From contig NW_017264194.1 in NCBI RefSeq assembly GCF_001619985.1, positions 2,227,511-2,291,510 on the forward strand: a stretch of DNA of 64,000 nt, given 5' to 3'. This document shows, one piece after another, positions 22,625 to 34,000 of the stretch (its first letter is position 1; each line of letters opens with the position of its first letter). The notes under the pieces were generated by a model. That model did not search any database, had not been told where the DNA came from, and saw only the letters and a program-made list of their open reading frames with translations. Both the position numbers and the translations under genes were made by a program. The stretch is from Xylona heveae TC161. Lineage: Eukaryota; Ascomycota; Xylonomycetes; Xylonales; Xylonaceae.

Positions 22625-23464
22625 CGCTCGAGTATCTGTTCTCGGAGGGTTCGATGGAATGAGAGCAGATAGCTTGAGTTTTCTTGGCGACGATCGAATT
22701 GTGGTAGTCTCACGTTCGAAAAATGAAATGAAAGGTCCAAAAGAACATGCGCACAGCAACCTAATTTTGTGTATTTGATATTATTCTGCCGATTGCAAAT
22801 GTCGACCAGGAGGGGAGAAAAAGGCGTGGCGGGAGCGATTGAAAGCTTAATAGCTAGGGTTGGCGCAGGTGGCAGCGCGTTGTGATAGAGCGCGACCAAG
22901 CTATGGCTAGGAAAAGTGTCAATAGGGCATGAAAATGAGAAGCGTGACAAGCACAGGATACCATTGACAGCTGCTTACCGGCCATGAGGCAGCAATCTGA
23001 AACTCTGTTGGAATTGGAAATGGGTGACTGTTGAACAGACAGAGAAGGGAGTTCCCACAATGACGATGATTTGTTGACGCTCTGAGAATTTCGGTGAAGT
23101 CTCGGGGAGTTTTAGTTTCCACTATAGTGGACCGATAGCGATGATTGATAACCAAAAACTTCCCTCCGGACTACTGCAGGGTCAATGCGCGTCAGTGCGC
23201 GTCTTTTGATTATAATACTCCTGCAGGGATTTGTTTGTTTACCATGACTGCCACTTTTCCTTTATCCTTGGAACGAAGTAACAGCTGCATCAGAGCAATC
23301 TTCAATTTGTATTGATAAAATAATAAATACTTTTTGAACCAAAAAAAATAACCAATGTATTTATTGCTGGTTCAGCCAAGGGCGGAAAACAAAGCTCCCC
23401 CTCCTTCTCCTTAAAACAGATCGAATGAATGCCGTCTATATACTAAAAACCCCCATCTCGAGTA
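22625..23464. other. hos3 upstream region / TGT 3' end
   Basis: 840 bases. The hos3 promoter lies at the low-coordinate side and the transglycosylase 3' UTR near 23400. No other feature recognised. Confidence 0.55.
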
Positions 23465-25157
23465 TTATCGTTCCAACAGATCAACCCCAACGCCACGCAA
23501 TGCAGTTACTGCCCACTCAGGATACTTAGTAGGATCGCTATATAAAAGACTGAAGAAATTTTTCAAAAAGGCCGCATATCGATCTTCAATGATGGCCTGT
23601 CGCGCCGATCGCATCAACGAAAGCAGATAATGCACATTGTGCATCGTCAGGAGATGCGCGCCGACTGTCTCTTTCGCCGCCGTATGGTAAATGTATGCAC
23701 GAGAGATCTCGAGACCTCCCTCTTCTTTTGACCGACAGCAGGTGCATTTGCAGCCTTGCTCGATTGGTCCAAAGTCTTGGGCATACGAAGCATGGCGTAA
23801 ATTAAGAGTTCCTCGGGAGGTCACCGCATTTCCAAACCGCTAGAGCGAAGTCAGAAATGATGGGGAAATGTTTTTCATTCTTTTTACATACCGCTGTCCG
23901 TGTCGGCCAAACACAGTCGAACATGTCGGCACCCAATGCCACAGAGACCACCAGATCCTCAGGGTAGCCCTATTTTCGGGTCAGAATGGTTACAGCCAAG
24001 CTCTTTGGAGAAGGCAGACTCACCACTCCCATAACGTATCTAGGCTTCTTCTCCGGCAAGAGATCTGTACAGGTCGACACGCTGTCCAAATAATAAGTAA
24101 AAAAACAATTCCTGCGGAGTGACAATGTGAATCCTACACTTGGCAATATGATGACTTGGCTTCGCCACCAGACAGTCCACCAATCGCAATGCCCGGAGTA
24201 TCCCTCTTCACCATTTCGGCACAGCATTGACGGCGCAATTCAAGGTCTAGTCCTCCCTGGATAATACAGAACAGATTTTGTCTCTCGGGGTACTTGTGCG
24301 CGGCCATGCAGCGATCAAGCCAGCGGACCGAACGGTGCATGGCCTCCTCCATGCGAGCAAGATCTGGTGATGTGGTCGCGATGACATCGTCCAACTGCAT
24401 CATTATGTCCGATCCGATCGAGTTCTGAAGGGAAATGGAGTGTTCGGGAGTGAGAAGCCTATCCACGTTTAGCTTGGTCTATGCGACATTCAAAATATTG
24501 CGCGAAGTTGGTCCATACATGGGACTTCCATCGTGAGGGCTTAAGAATCGTACGCCCTCTTCCGTCACCTTGGCCAGCTTGAGCAAAGAGACCATTTGGA
24601 ATCTATCCAAGGGTCAGTCCTATCGAACAATCTCAATGCTTCGTCAAAAGTATGAGCAACAGACCCACCACTATCTAGTTCAATGCAGCCTTGTAAGCCA
24701 ACGTCTTCGCCTATTTTAAAGAATGATATGGAGCATTACCAGTAAGGATATTATATGGCCAAGACTGGAGCTTATGGGCCCCTCCTATAGAATCCAATGT
24801 AGCCTGACCTGGTCGTAAACCACTATGCTCTGAATGTTAGAGGTGAGGGATCTTCTGGTCGTGTGGGCTGACAAACAGGTGGTAGGTATTGTTGAGACAT
24901 AATCGACATCCAGTCTCTTCGAGTTGCTCTGGTGTCAATCCTTTGAGCGAAGCCTGGGTCGCGACAGGCATAAATAAAGGCAATTCAACTGGGCCGTGGG
25001 GCAGTCGTAGGACAGCCGCTCTGGCTTTGGTGACCTGGTCGCATTGAGTATTAGCAACATGCCTCGTGGGAAGGAGCAAAAGTCAATTAGCTTAACCAAC
25101 CGAGCATTTTCCAACAAGGTCAAAGGTCAAAGCTGAGGGCATCGGCGTGAGCCCCAT
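23465..25157 (-). CDS. QTRT1: Queuine tRNA-ribosyltransferase catalytic subunit (TGT/QTRT1)
   Basis: Nine exons spliced by hand in phase: 25157-25101, 25034-24877, 24822-24740, 24674-24665, 24602-24519, 24458-24138, 24081-24024, 23969-23892, 23839-23465, giving 407 aa, the usual eukaryotic length. It exchanges guanine-34 for queuine in GUN-anticodon tRNAs. The active site is whole: DSGGFQM with catalytic Asp100, [24 protein letters not shown] with nucleophile Asp275, and the zinc site CKCTCC (Cys313, 315, 318) with a downstream His. The fourth exon is only 10 bases and supplies the Asp100 codon. Exon 1 ends at an atypical GTTGGT donor and exon 2 at GTTTGT. Fungi cannot make queuine, so the enzyme implies salvage and a QTRT2 partner elsewhere. 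Confidence 0.9.
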
Positions 25158-28100
25158 CTTAGATGATGAATTCACTGGTGGCAGATCTCCAGTCAAGATG
25201 TGACTTTAGTGTTCAGGGTTCTGCAGTTATTTGGGGAAAGATTTAGCGAGAATGTCGGTTCGTTTTCAGGCGTCAAGGGACGAGTGGGAGATCTTCACGG
25301 CCCCAGATAGGTTGCAAGGTCAATCTTAATCTCCACTGTTATACACTATATAAGCAATGATCGACTGACTTTAGTTTGAATGTCCTCTGCGTCTAACTGA
25401 GCCCTATTCATCTCTTACGTCCGATTCTTGAACGTTGAGCAGGTAACAAGACGATCTTGTTACTGTCTATTTACAGTCTTGGAGCTTTTGTTGTTATGAT
25501 TGTTCCAAGATTTTTGGAGTGCTTTATGTTATTTTTGTTTTATTTTATTTTATTTTATTTTTCTTATTTATTTATCTATGTTTGTCTTTGTGCTTCAATG
25601 TCAACTCTTTTCTCGGAAATAATTCAACGTTATTTTTGCAAAGGGCTCTTTTTTTTATCTCCGCAAACTTTTACCCGCGTTTCTCCTTGCTGAAGCCTCT
25701 CGAGTGCATTTTAACCCTCAGGCCCTCTAGCTTTTCTTTTGCGGGAAAGGGGAAAGAATCTCGAAAGTTCATCTACTCCTGGCTCTGTTATTTGGAATTT
25801 TAGAGAAAATCTAATCAGGAGGGGAAGAGAAAGGAAAGCGCTTTGCCTCTTACGCCATATTAAAGAGCGCGGGATATTATCGCACGAACCATTCTAGTAC
25901 CGATTGACAGACAAAATTGTTTTATGGATGAAAGCTCTGTCAAAATCTGGCTTAAAATCATACAGAGGGTGTCTGTCTCACATTGACAGTTCTTCCCTAG
26001 TAGTAAGCTTATCTATGAAGACACCGGCTGTGCAGCTTGTGGTAGCACACATCTATGGGATCCACATGGAAGCACAGACATTGATACAGGACTCAAATGA
26101 TCACGTCAGAGACCATATGAAATACCGATCTCACGTTATATGTGTTCTCAGAGAGCAAACAAACTCGAAGAGGCCGATGTGCAGATGGAAAACATAGAAG
26201 CCTTCCATGTCGCTGAGAGCACAAAGAAGAGCGTCAAGGCTGCAAATCAGAAGGCAATTGGATGACAACATATCACGTAGAACGTAGCAATTTCCAATGA
26301 ATTTCATGGAACTCATGGAAGCAAAAGGAAGATGACGGAGAAAGGCTTACAGCACTTCTGACAATCATTTCGCAGTGCCCTGCCGAACGAGACTGGAAGA
26401 AACAGACCAGTAGAGGAAAGAATCATTTTTAGAATCCACCAGAGTTCTCTCGACCCGTGCCCTGCCGTTTTCTCCCATCAGCGACTGCTACCTCCGCATA
26501 TGCGCAATATTCTCTACAACTTACTCAGTTATACAATGTCGTCTTCAGCAAAACGGACATAGCTCAGCAGGTTCTTCTCAGCTCAAGACTCGGGCCACAA
26601 ATCATACGAGCTGAAGAGGAAGCATAGACCTTGTCAAGCCTTGCTGAGGCTCAAAGTAAATCAGAAGGGTTCCGTCGCCTGGAGCTCAACCTGCTCAAAG
26701 TCCCTAATTGTCGCCCGGCATACGAAATCGGCATTCCCGCAATTGGCGCGCAGAGCGCCAGGTGGACCTCGTCCACTCATCGACGGCCGTTGCCCTTTGA
26801 CACAAGCAACATTCAACCAAACTCAATCCCTCTATCTGCGAGATTGGTTCATCTTCAGCACCTGCTGACCAAATAGTACATCTTATCCTTCCCGCCTTAA
26901 TTTCACAGCTGGCCTTGTCTACAGAGGGATTATGACGGTCGTCAGTCTGACTTCTTACAATCAGGAGAACAGAGCTTCGAGCAAGTCTCTTTTGATCTTC
27001 CTCTCAACCAAAAGTTTCTCATTCTCATTCTTATAACGACGGTGTGCAACTAAGAATGTGCAATCGCATGGAATTTATGCGTTATTAGATTTTACCCTAA
27101 GTTCACCTGCACCAGGAGGAAAAGGTCAATCTACTACGTACACAATAATGAAAACACCGGGCGGGGTTCCCTGTGATTAGCGCACGTGGTGCCACGAGAT
27201 TTCGACACAGTGATGAGTTAGGAGTACAAACAGAGAGGTAACATTGGCGGTCAAGGCGCCCTGATATAAGTCGAAAACTTTTGTCACACCAGCAAATGGT
27301 CGCATTTCCCACCTCCGGATTGACGCAAAAGGGTTCAGAGGCAATGATTTTATTAAAGGCTTCCTATTGACGATTTGATTACGACACTGACAAAAACATA
27401 ACATCGTCATTTGCACCTGATGAGAGGAGAGAAGATCAACGATTTGTTAAACAAGAATGGGAACCGGATGGCCGAAGCCGGAAGAAGCACACCTTCTGTG
27501 TTGGCAACCTCCCTGCAAGCCGTTTGTGCTTGAGCACAGATAGAGGCAGTTACGCCTGTTCCAGAGAGCGTCTTAGATCATACTGGCTGCTAAGTCAGAG
27601 CCTATAGAAGTTTTGCTCCACCACACGTTACGTGTCTAGCGTCCGTCCACGGCTCGACAGGCCATTAAGATCTTGCGGCGCCGATGCGCGATGCCGTTCG
27701 GGAAAAGAGTAACTTATGCGCCGAGATCATCCATATTGTTCAATGCCTTTCTTTGACAGATTGAAGTGTGGACGGGAAAAACATGATGACCAAATATGAT
27801 CGGTCAAATGGTCCGAGAAGGAATCTACTCGACCTCAATGCTCTTTCGTCCTCGGTCCCTGAGGCACCGTACAACTCTCGTCTCGACCCGTCTTTACCGA
27901 AAGACGGCCCTGACGGTACGAGAAGGAAAAAGCATCCCACGCCACTTTACCTGATGAGGGACAAGACACATGATGACCAGTGGACACACGAACCTCGCCC
28001 CGCTCCGCCCGTCGGCTCGGTCCACGTCAACTATTTTCAGGCACATGCTTTTGCTGACTTTTGGTAGGGAAGAAAGAAACTATTCTGGAGGAAACAATCA

Positions 28101-29647
28101 TGAAGATCCATTTCCATTTTGTGTCATCAAACTGGAGAGGTACCTTTGAATGTATTGAATCTCTCAGCTGGCCATCTTCGAAAAAGATCAGCTGTACAGA
28201 GGGTACTGCCCTCAAAGACTACAGCAATGAAGGAGGCTATTGGTTGTGTTCTCGGGCGCAAACGCGTCGGCCATCAAGAAAAAAAGTCGGGGAACACCGC
28301 ACGAATCAAGCCACCAGATGGCCCACGAGCGCGCCCTTCGTTTCCCCCTCGTCCAACCCGCTCTTGTCCTGCTCACACAACTAAGGGCTTTTGGGGCGAG
28401 AATGAAGGCCAACCATCATCATCATCATCCCCCCGCATCGTGCATCTTGTTTCGATCAAAGTTGCCTGGAATGAGTCTTTGTTTCCATTCATGTGCACCG
28501 CCGGACCAGGCAAGTTTTAAGGGCCCGGTTGGGTGCGTGCCACCGTCATAATCTAAGCAGGCAACCACTGCCAGGCTCCAACTCTTTCGTCATCTGTGAT
28601 TATGAATACCGAATGTTTGAAACTCACCAATTCTCCCATCTACACCCCTTGCCGTCGGCTTTCACCTCTTTTCATCAGTGGATCGGTGCCTACGATGTTG
28701 AGAAGCCATTCGAAGCTGCGGACATTAGTATAAGGTACATGTGAGGTCTAGTGCAACCGTGTGGCAGAGTGGACGACCGCTGCGCGCTCGATCGTTTACT
28801 CGAATGAGATGCATGTTGGACTGCCCCATTGCCTTCCACCAATGAAGCTTCTCCTTGTCTTCTTGAGTGTGCTCTGCCTCTCGTTACCGCCAGGGGGGCT
28901 GATGTCTAGACGGATCCCGGTCACGGAGCGAGTGAAATGGAAACAAGGAGGCTGAGGACGCTGCTTGGTTTGATCCAGCATGTCCCAAGGCTTATCGCTG
29001 GCAACCCCAGACCGGTGCTAGTCAGCCTGCCCTTGCCCACCCACCACCCAGACTCGCACACATAGCGCCGACATGCGCGCTGAGACCCACGGATACCAGA
29101 GCCCTTTCGATCCCTTCATTCCCTCCTTAAACCCGCTCCGGACCCAGTCCAAAAAGGCCGTTTTTTCCATCCTCGTTCACCCGACGTCGCATTTTGCCTC
29201 CCTTCACTCACCCCTCGCAAGCCGTTTTGGCACTCCCCATGTTCTCCGGGAGCAAGTTCATATGACTGATTAAATTTTGATGAATTTTGTTTTTGATTCG
29301 AATCACTCGCGCAATCATTATGGATAACCCGGCTTGAACCCAGAACGTGGCTGACTTGTCTGCCGTGCCTTCCTTGGTTGTGCCTGGACCACCACCGTTT
29401 TAAAATATTGCATTCTACTGCAAGGCTTCCCTTTCTTTTTTCTTGCATGCTTTCGAAAACAAAAGCTTCGTACCTTGATACAACATTTATTATCATTTAT
29501 TTCTTGTTATTATTACTCAGCTTTCTCCTTGTTATCCCCAAACTCCAAACATTCTTGAGCGACCACAGACCCGCTGCGAATCCATCAGGGGTAACATTTC
29601 ACTTGTACAAACTACCATAGGCATTTTGTTGTCTACATCCATCGACC
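25158..29647. other. 4.5-kb non-coding stretch
   Basis: Between the TGT start codon and the 448-aa gene. It holds the TGT promoter, a TTTTA repeat (25537-25561) and T-rich tracts. Scattered short open frames (such as 26631-26876 and 28119-28520) overlap in several frames and lack family resemblance or good splice partners. GC content is near 45-50 percent, unlike the AT-rich relic at 56-57 kb. No tRNA or rRNA recognised. Long upstream regions of this kind often carry UTRs, lncRNAs or enhancer-like control of developmental genes; that is inference. Confidence 0.5.
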
Positions 29648-31066
29648 ATGGCGCCGATCATCTACCAGCGAAGGGTGGAGGACAGCGATGAGAGTATGGG
29701 CTCTGGCCGCAGCGACAGTTCAGGCTATTCTAATAGCACTGCTCCAACACAGTACAGCACCCGTCCCAGCTTCAAGCGATGCAGCACAGCAGGAGCACGA
29801 CTAGAAGTTGGCGATGAGCGCGATCCGATTTGCGAAAATGATAGCAGCTATCGATCCTCAGTTGAGACCTACGCTTCCACAATTCCGTCCACAGAGGATC
29901 TCTCAGACGACTATCCAAAATACGACTTACCCGAGTCTCGCAACGATATGTTTCCCTCAGACGCAATTCCGTCAATACCTCCAGAGTTTGCGGAGTTGTT
30001 CCCTTCAACCAGGCGGTTATTGATTCGCCATGATGATGCAACCGTTGATGGTAACATGAATCTTCGCGTCGACACCGAGGTCAGGACGCGGCGAGGTGAA
30101 AAGCGAGACGTGATCCTTTTTCACCTTCGTATGCAAGATCTGAAAGAACGCAAATTCTCCTTCCGACGTTATTGTCGCGAGTCTGGCCGGGAGATTTGCC
30201 ATTCCAGCCGGACGTACCAAAAGGCCGCTGCCGAGCGAAGACCCGGTCTGCAACGATCCTTGAGCCAAATGGTGGCCTCCTTGCGCGCCAAACCCGAAGC
30301 CAAAGCCATGAGCGCCGCCGGTTTAAAACGCTCTGATTCCGGATATGCCTCTGTCTTCAGCGAGGCCGACGGCCTCGAGTCTCGGCCTAAATCGGCAGCA
30401 CGGCGCGGATCGTCCAGCGGCCCGCAGCCGACCAAGACAATAAAGCTTGAGTGCTCAAATTATGCACAAGTCGATCTCAAGCGACGCGGTGCCAAAGCGT
30501 CTAAGCGTTACGATTTTGAGTATTGGGGTACCGACTACAGCTGGAAGCGCGAAGCCCGCAAGCACGGTGATTTGATTGAGGTGTCTTATCACCTTGTAAA
30601 CAGTCTAAAGGGCAACATCCTTGCACATATCGTTCCCGAGCCTTTATCGCCCCTCCAAGTCCGCGAAGAGGAAGCACGTGGCGGATGGATTCCGCCGTGT
30701 TCAATGTGGATCAGCGACGATCAAATCTGTGAAGGGTCCCCCGATGTCGCCGAGTGAGTCCCAGCCAAGTCACTGCTAGAACGAGTGTTAGATGATCCCC
30801 CGTTTCATGACTAACCTGTCCGCAGCATGATTGTCGCTACTGGCCTCATCGCTCTTGTTGATGACAACATCAAACGCCGTTTTCATCAGAAACGAGCTAT
30901 GCATCTTGTGCTTCCTGTTCCTATGAAGACGCCGTTGAAGATGAATATGGCGTATGTGGATCCGAAACGTCTCATTGATGATGTTTTCAACCGCAGTAAT
31001 TTCTCTACCAACAAGAGCAGTCGGCGCTCACCGCCGTGCCGCTCACAATCAGCGGGCAATCCGTAA
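29648..31066 (+). CDS. Uncharacterised conserved fungal protein, 448 aa
   Basis: Two exons, 29648-30753 and 30826-31066, with an in-phase GTGAGT..CGCAG intron. The first ~110 residues are Ser-rich and disordered. A folded-looking part follows: PPEFAELFPSTRRLLIRHDD, then RDVILFHLRMQDLKERKFSFRRYCRESGREICHS, then after a Ser-rich linker KTIKLECSNYAQVDLKRR, YDFEYWGTDYSWKRE, EVSYHLVNSLKGNILAHIVPEPL, GGWIPPCSMWISDDQI and VATGLIALVDDNIKRRFH. I recall similar hypothetical proteins in other filamentous ascomycetes but no assigned function. No signal peptide or membrane span is evident. The alternating beta-type pattern in the second half may form a lipid- or phosphate-binding beta-barrel, but that is speculation. 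It follows an unusually long non-coding region. Confidence 0.75.
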
Positions 31067-34000
31067 CTTGTGGTATGTCGCTTCTCGGACATACATCGCC
31101 GAAACTTGGATTGCTGTGCCACTTTGGCTTTGCATTACCATTCATCAACTTTTGACGAGCGATAGCATGACTTTATGCATGTCATGTTTTCACTTTATGA
31201 TTTTTAATTGTTGCTGTTCATCACTACTATCATCTATGATTCGAGGCTTTCATAAATACCACCTTCCCTCACGATGCCAATGATCAATTCTGATTAATGC
31301 CCTTTTTTTTATTTTCCTGATTTCGGCGCATGAGTTATGGGCTATGAGATTCATATATATCGTAAGGACGGAGTATTATTTTTCTTGCGTTCAGCATATG
31401 GTACAAGGCATTTTCATACCACTTTCATTCTCAGGACGTCTATCAGTCTTGTTATTCTATTCGATACGGTGTCCAGTGATGGATGGGGAGCTCTCGGTTT
31501 ACCAATTCTCAATTTACACTCACGCCAAAACGCCCGCTGGCGGCATTGCTTTATCCGACGATTTACGGCATCACAGTAGCACAGTAAAATAGAAATACAA
31601 GACAATTTTACAATTCTTGATTGAGTTGCGATTATCGTGCCTTTTCGAGGACAGATTTTTTCGCGATGTGCTCCGTGTGCTGGATTTCTCACAAACTACG
31701 GACCTAGGATTTGGGCGGATATTCATCGGCATTGGCCTGCTCCAGTAATGCGCTCCTTAAATAGTTAACTACATATTTGTATGGTGGGAATGGTTCCCAC
31801 TATGGACGTTGATGGGTGGAGGAGCAGGTTCTTTGGAAAATTGATAGAGAAAAGACGTTCAACAGTTGGATGATAGAAGCGAAGAAGAGAGCGAGTAAAT
31901 ACTTGGCAGGGAGTCTATCATTGTATGAAAACACAACATCAGTCTAATAGATTTCTGATTGATCAAGTGGATTATCTGACTGCAATCTGTTTATTTTTTA
32001 TTTTATTTTATTTTTTCTTTTCGTGATATCGGGGCCTCCCAGATGAGGGAATGCTTGATTGTATCTGCCCATTCGTTAACCGAAACGTGCCCTCTCTCAA
32101 TTGAACCCCTTAACTAAATTCAGGCGAAACCTACTTGTTGTCTCTCTCTAGACCTGCCATAACTACCGGCTGCCGCCTCTCGGGGTTTTTAGCAGCTACA
32201 GAGCCAGCCTCGACAACCATCTACATTCTCACCATCTGAAACCGTGATGAGTATTTTCAACCCACCACACGGCAAGCTTTGAAAGTGATTTCATTTATAT
32301 CCCTTACGTATGTCCATTTAGGGCGACGCTCATTCGAACTTCAGAAAATATATTATCTATTCAACACGGAGAAATGCCAATATTAACTACCTAGGTCCGA
32401 TATGACGTTGGAGGCTCACAGTTGCCAAGAGGCTCCCCCGAGCCATTGATGACGGCGTGGATCTACGTGTACAGAATCCATCCGAACAGCCTTGAGAAGT
32501 GAAGCTCGACCCGGCGATGCAGTATGTTGCGCCTTTTGCTTCTCAATGGCTAGAAGAGGCTCAAGTCCTTTGTAGGATACAGAACAAGATAAACCCTTTC
32601 AGAAGTGGCAATTACTATTCTAGCTAAAAGTGGGACGGACAGCAAAAATGTGGACAAAGGCTTTTTATTTTGAAGCTTCGATTGCTCCGAGTTCCGATTG
32701 GCCGCGCTGTCCTTCATTCTCGCTCTTTGTTTATCTTCCGCTCAGTATAGGGGTTCGTGCGTACCGAGCAAGGGAGCCGAATGCTACAATTATCTTAGCC
32801 GCCCCTCAAGAAGCTGGGCATGGCTTGGCGATAATCCCAGGAAGAGAGGCCGAGATGGGTTGTGGTGCTTTGCTAATTCAATAGTTTCAAACGACGGGTT
32901 GAAAAATCCTAGCGAACACCATGGAGAAGCTTGGGGATTCCTCAGCTAATGTACGCTACAGACGAACAGGTCGAGCTATGGCCAGAACTACCCGGGGAAC
33001 GGCGCCAACGATGCTCTTAGTGGCAGTTTTCCAGCTCGTGCCCGAACCGTCATGACGTTCCGGCCGTGGTCCATTGTACCACAAAGGCAATGAGGCAAAC
33101 CGACAAGCTGTCAATTGAATTTTGCCGTCGATTTTTCATACTAGGGGTTCTTTATTTGATGCGTCATGACAATGTCAAAATGTCGTCTTTGAATCTGCAT
33201 CGAGCCCCTGATCCATGAAAGACGTCAATTGCCAGTCAATAAGGCTGACTGTTACTGACCAAGGAGATGAGGACACGATATTCTGACGATGGACACAAAT
33301 AATCGACTTGCATCCCGCTCTCGCCCCGGGACTTGCGTTGGTGCTGAAAGATGATATCCTTGTCAGTGTTGTTTATCGATTGTCGATCTCAAAACCCCCT
33401 GTTGAACTCAAATGCATCGTCAGTGTGCATGTGTTTGCAGACATCCCGACATTCAGGACGAACAGTTGGAACGTGTGACAATCGGTCAGCGTATGTTGGG
33501 CATGAAAGCAAATATCATCAGTCGAACAAATAGTCAAAGGAACGGCAAGTGGGGGGCATGGGTCGTGTTTTGCTCGAACAATAAACTAAATGATACGGAA
33601 GTTTGGTACCGAGAGAATAGTCCCGCTCTTACGCGCCCCCTTTTCTTATGGCGTTCCTTTTCTCTCCCACCACCCTGCGACAGAGCATACCACACAAACT
33701 AGGAGGGCGTTTTAGTCCCGGAACGTCATCAAGTCTAAAAGGAAAAACCAGAAAAAAGAGATGTACTGCGGCAAACGGAGAGGAAGAGGAGCAGAATCAA
33801 AGCGTTGAAATCTGGATTGACTTACTTCATTGAGCTTGAGCTTGATATTGGACACCAAGTAAAGGTTATTGAACTTCATGTTCGACTGGCTTTGTCATTC
33901 TCGCCCATCTCGTGCCCATGGCAAGAAAACCGGGCGGAGGAACGCTGCCTTGATCTGGCTAGGCTCAGATATGGTGCGGGATGACCGGGGATCTGACCGA

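Noticed and set aside
22625-22759. Extension of hos3 45 codons upstream
   Set aside because: The extension begins with TTG and contains no ATG.
26631-26876. Short frames in the 25-29.6 kb stretch that might be a small gene
   Set aside because: Two overlapping frames of equal quality, no start context, splice partner or homology; most likely chance.
28760-28800. tRNA-like string GTGTGGCAGAGTGG
   Set aside because: A-box-like match only; no B box at suitable distance and no fold.
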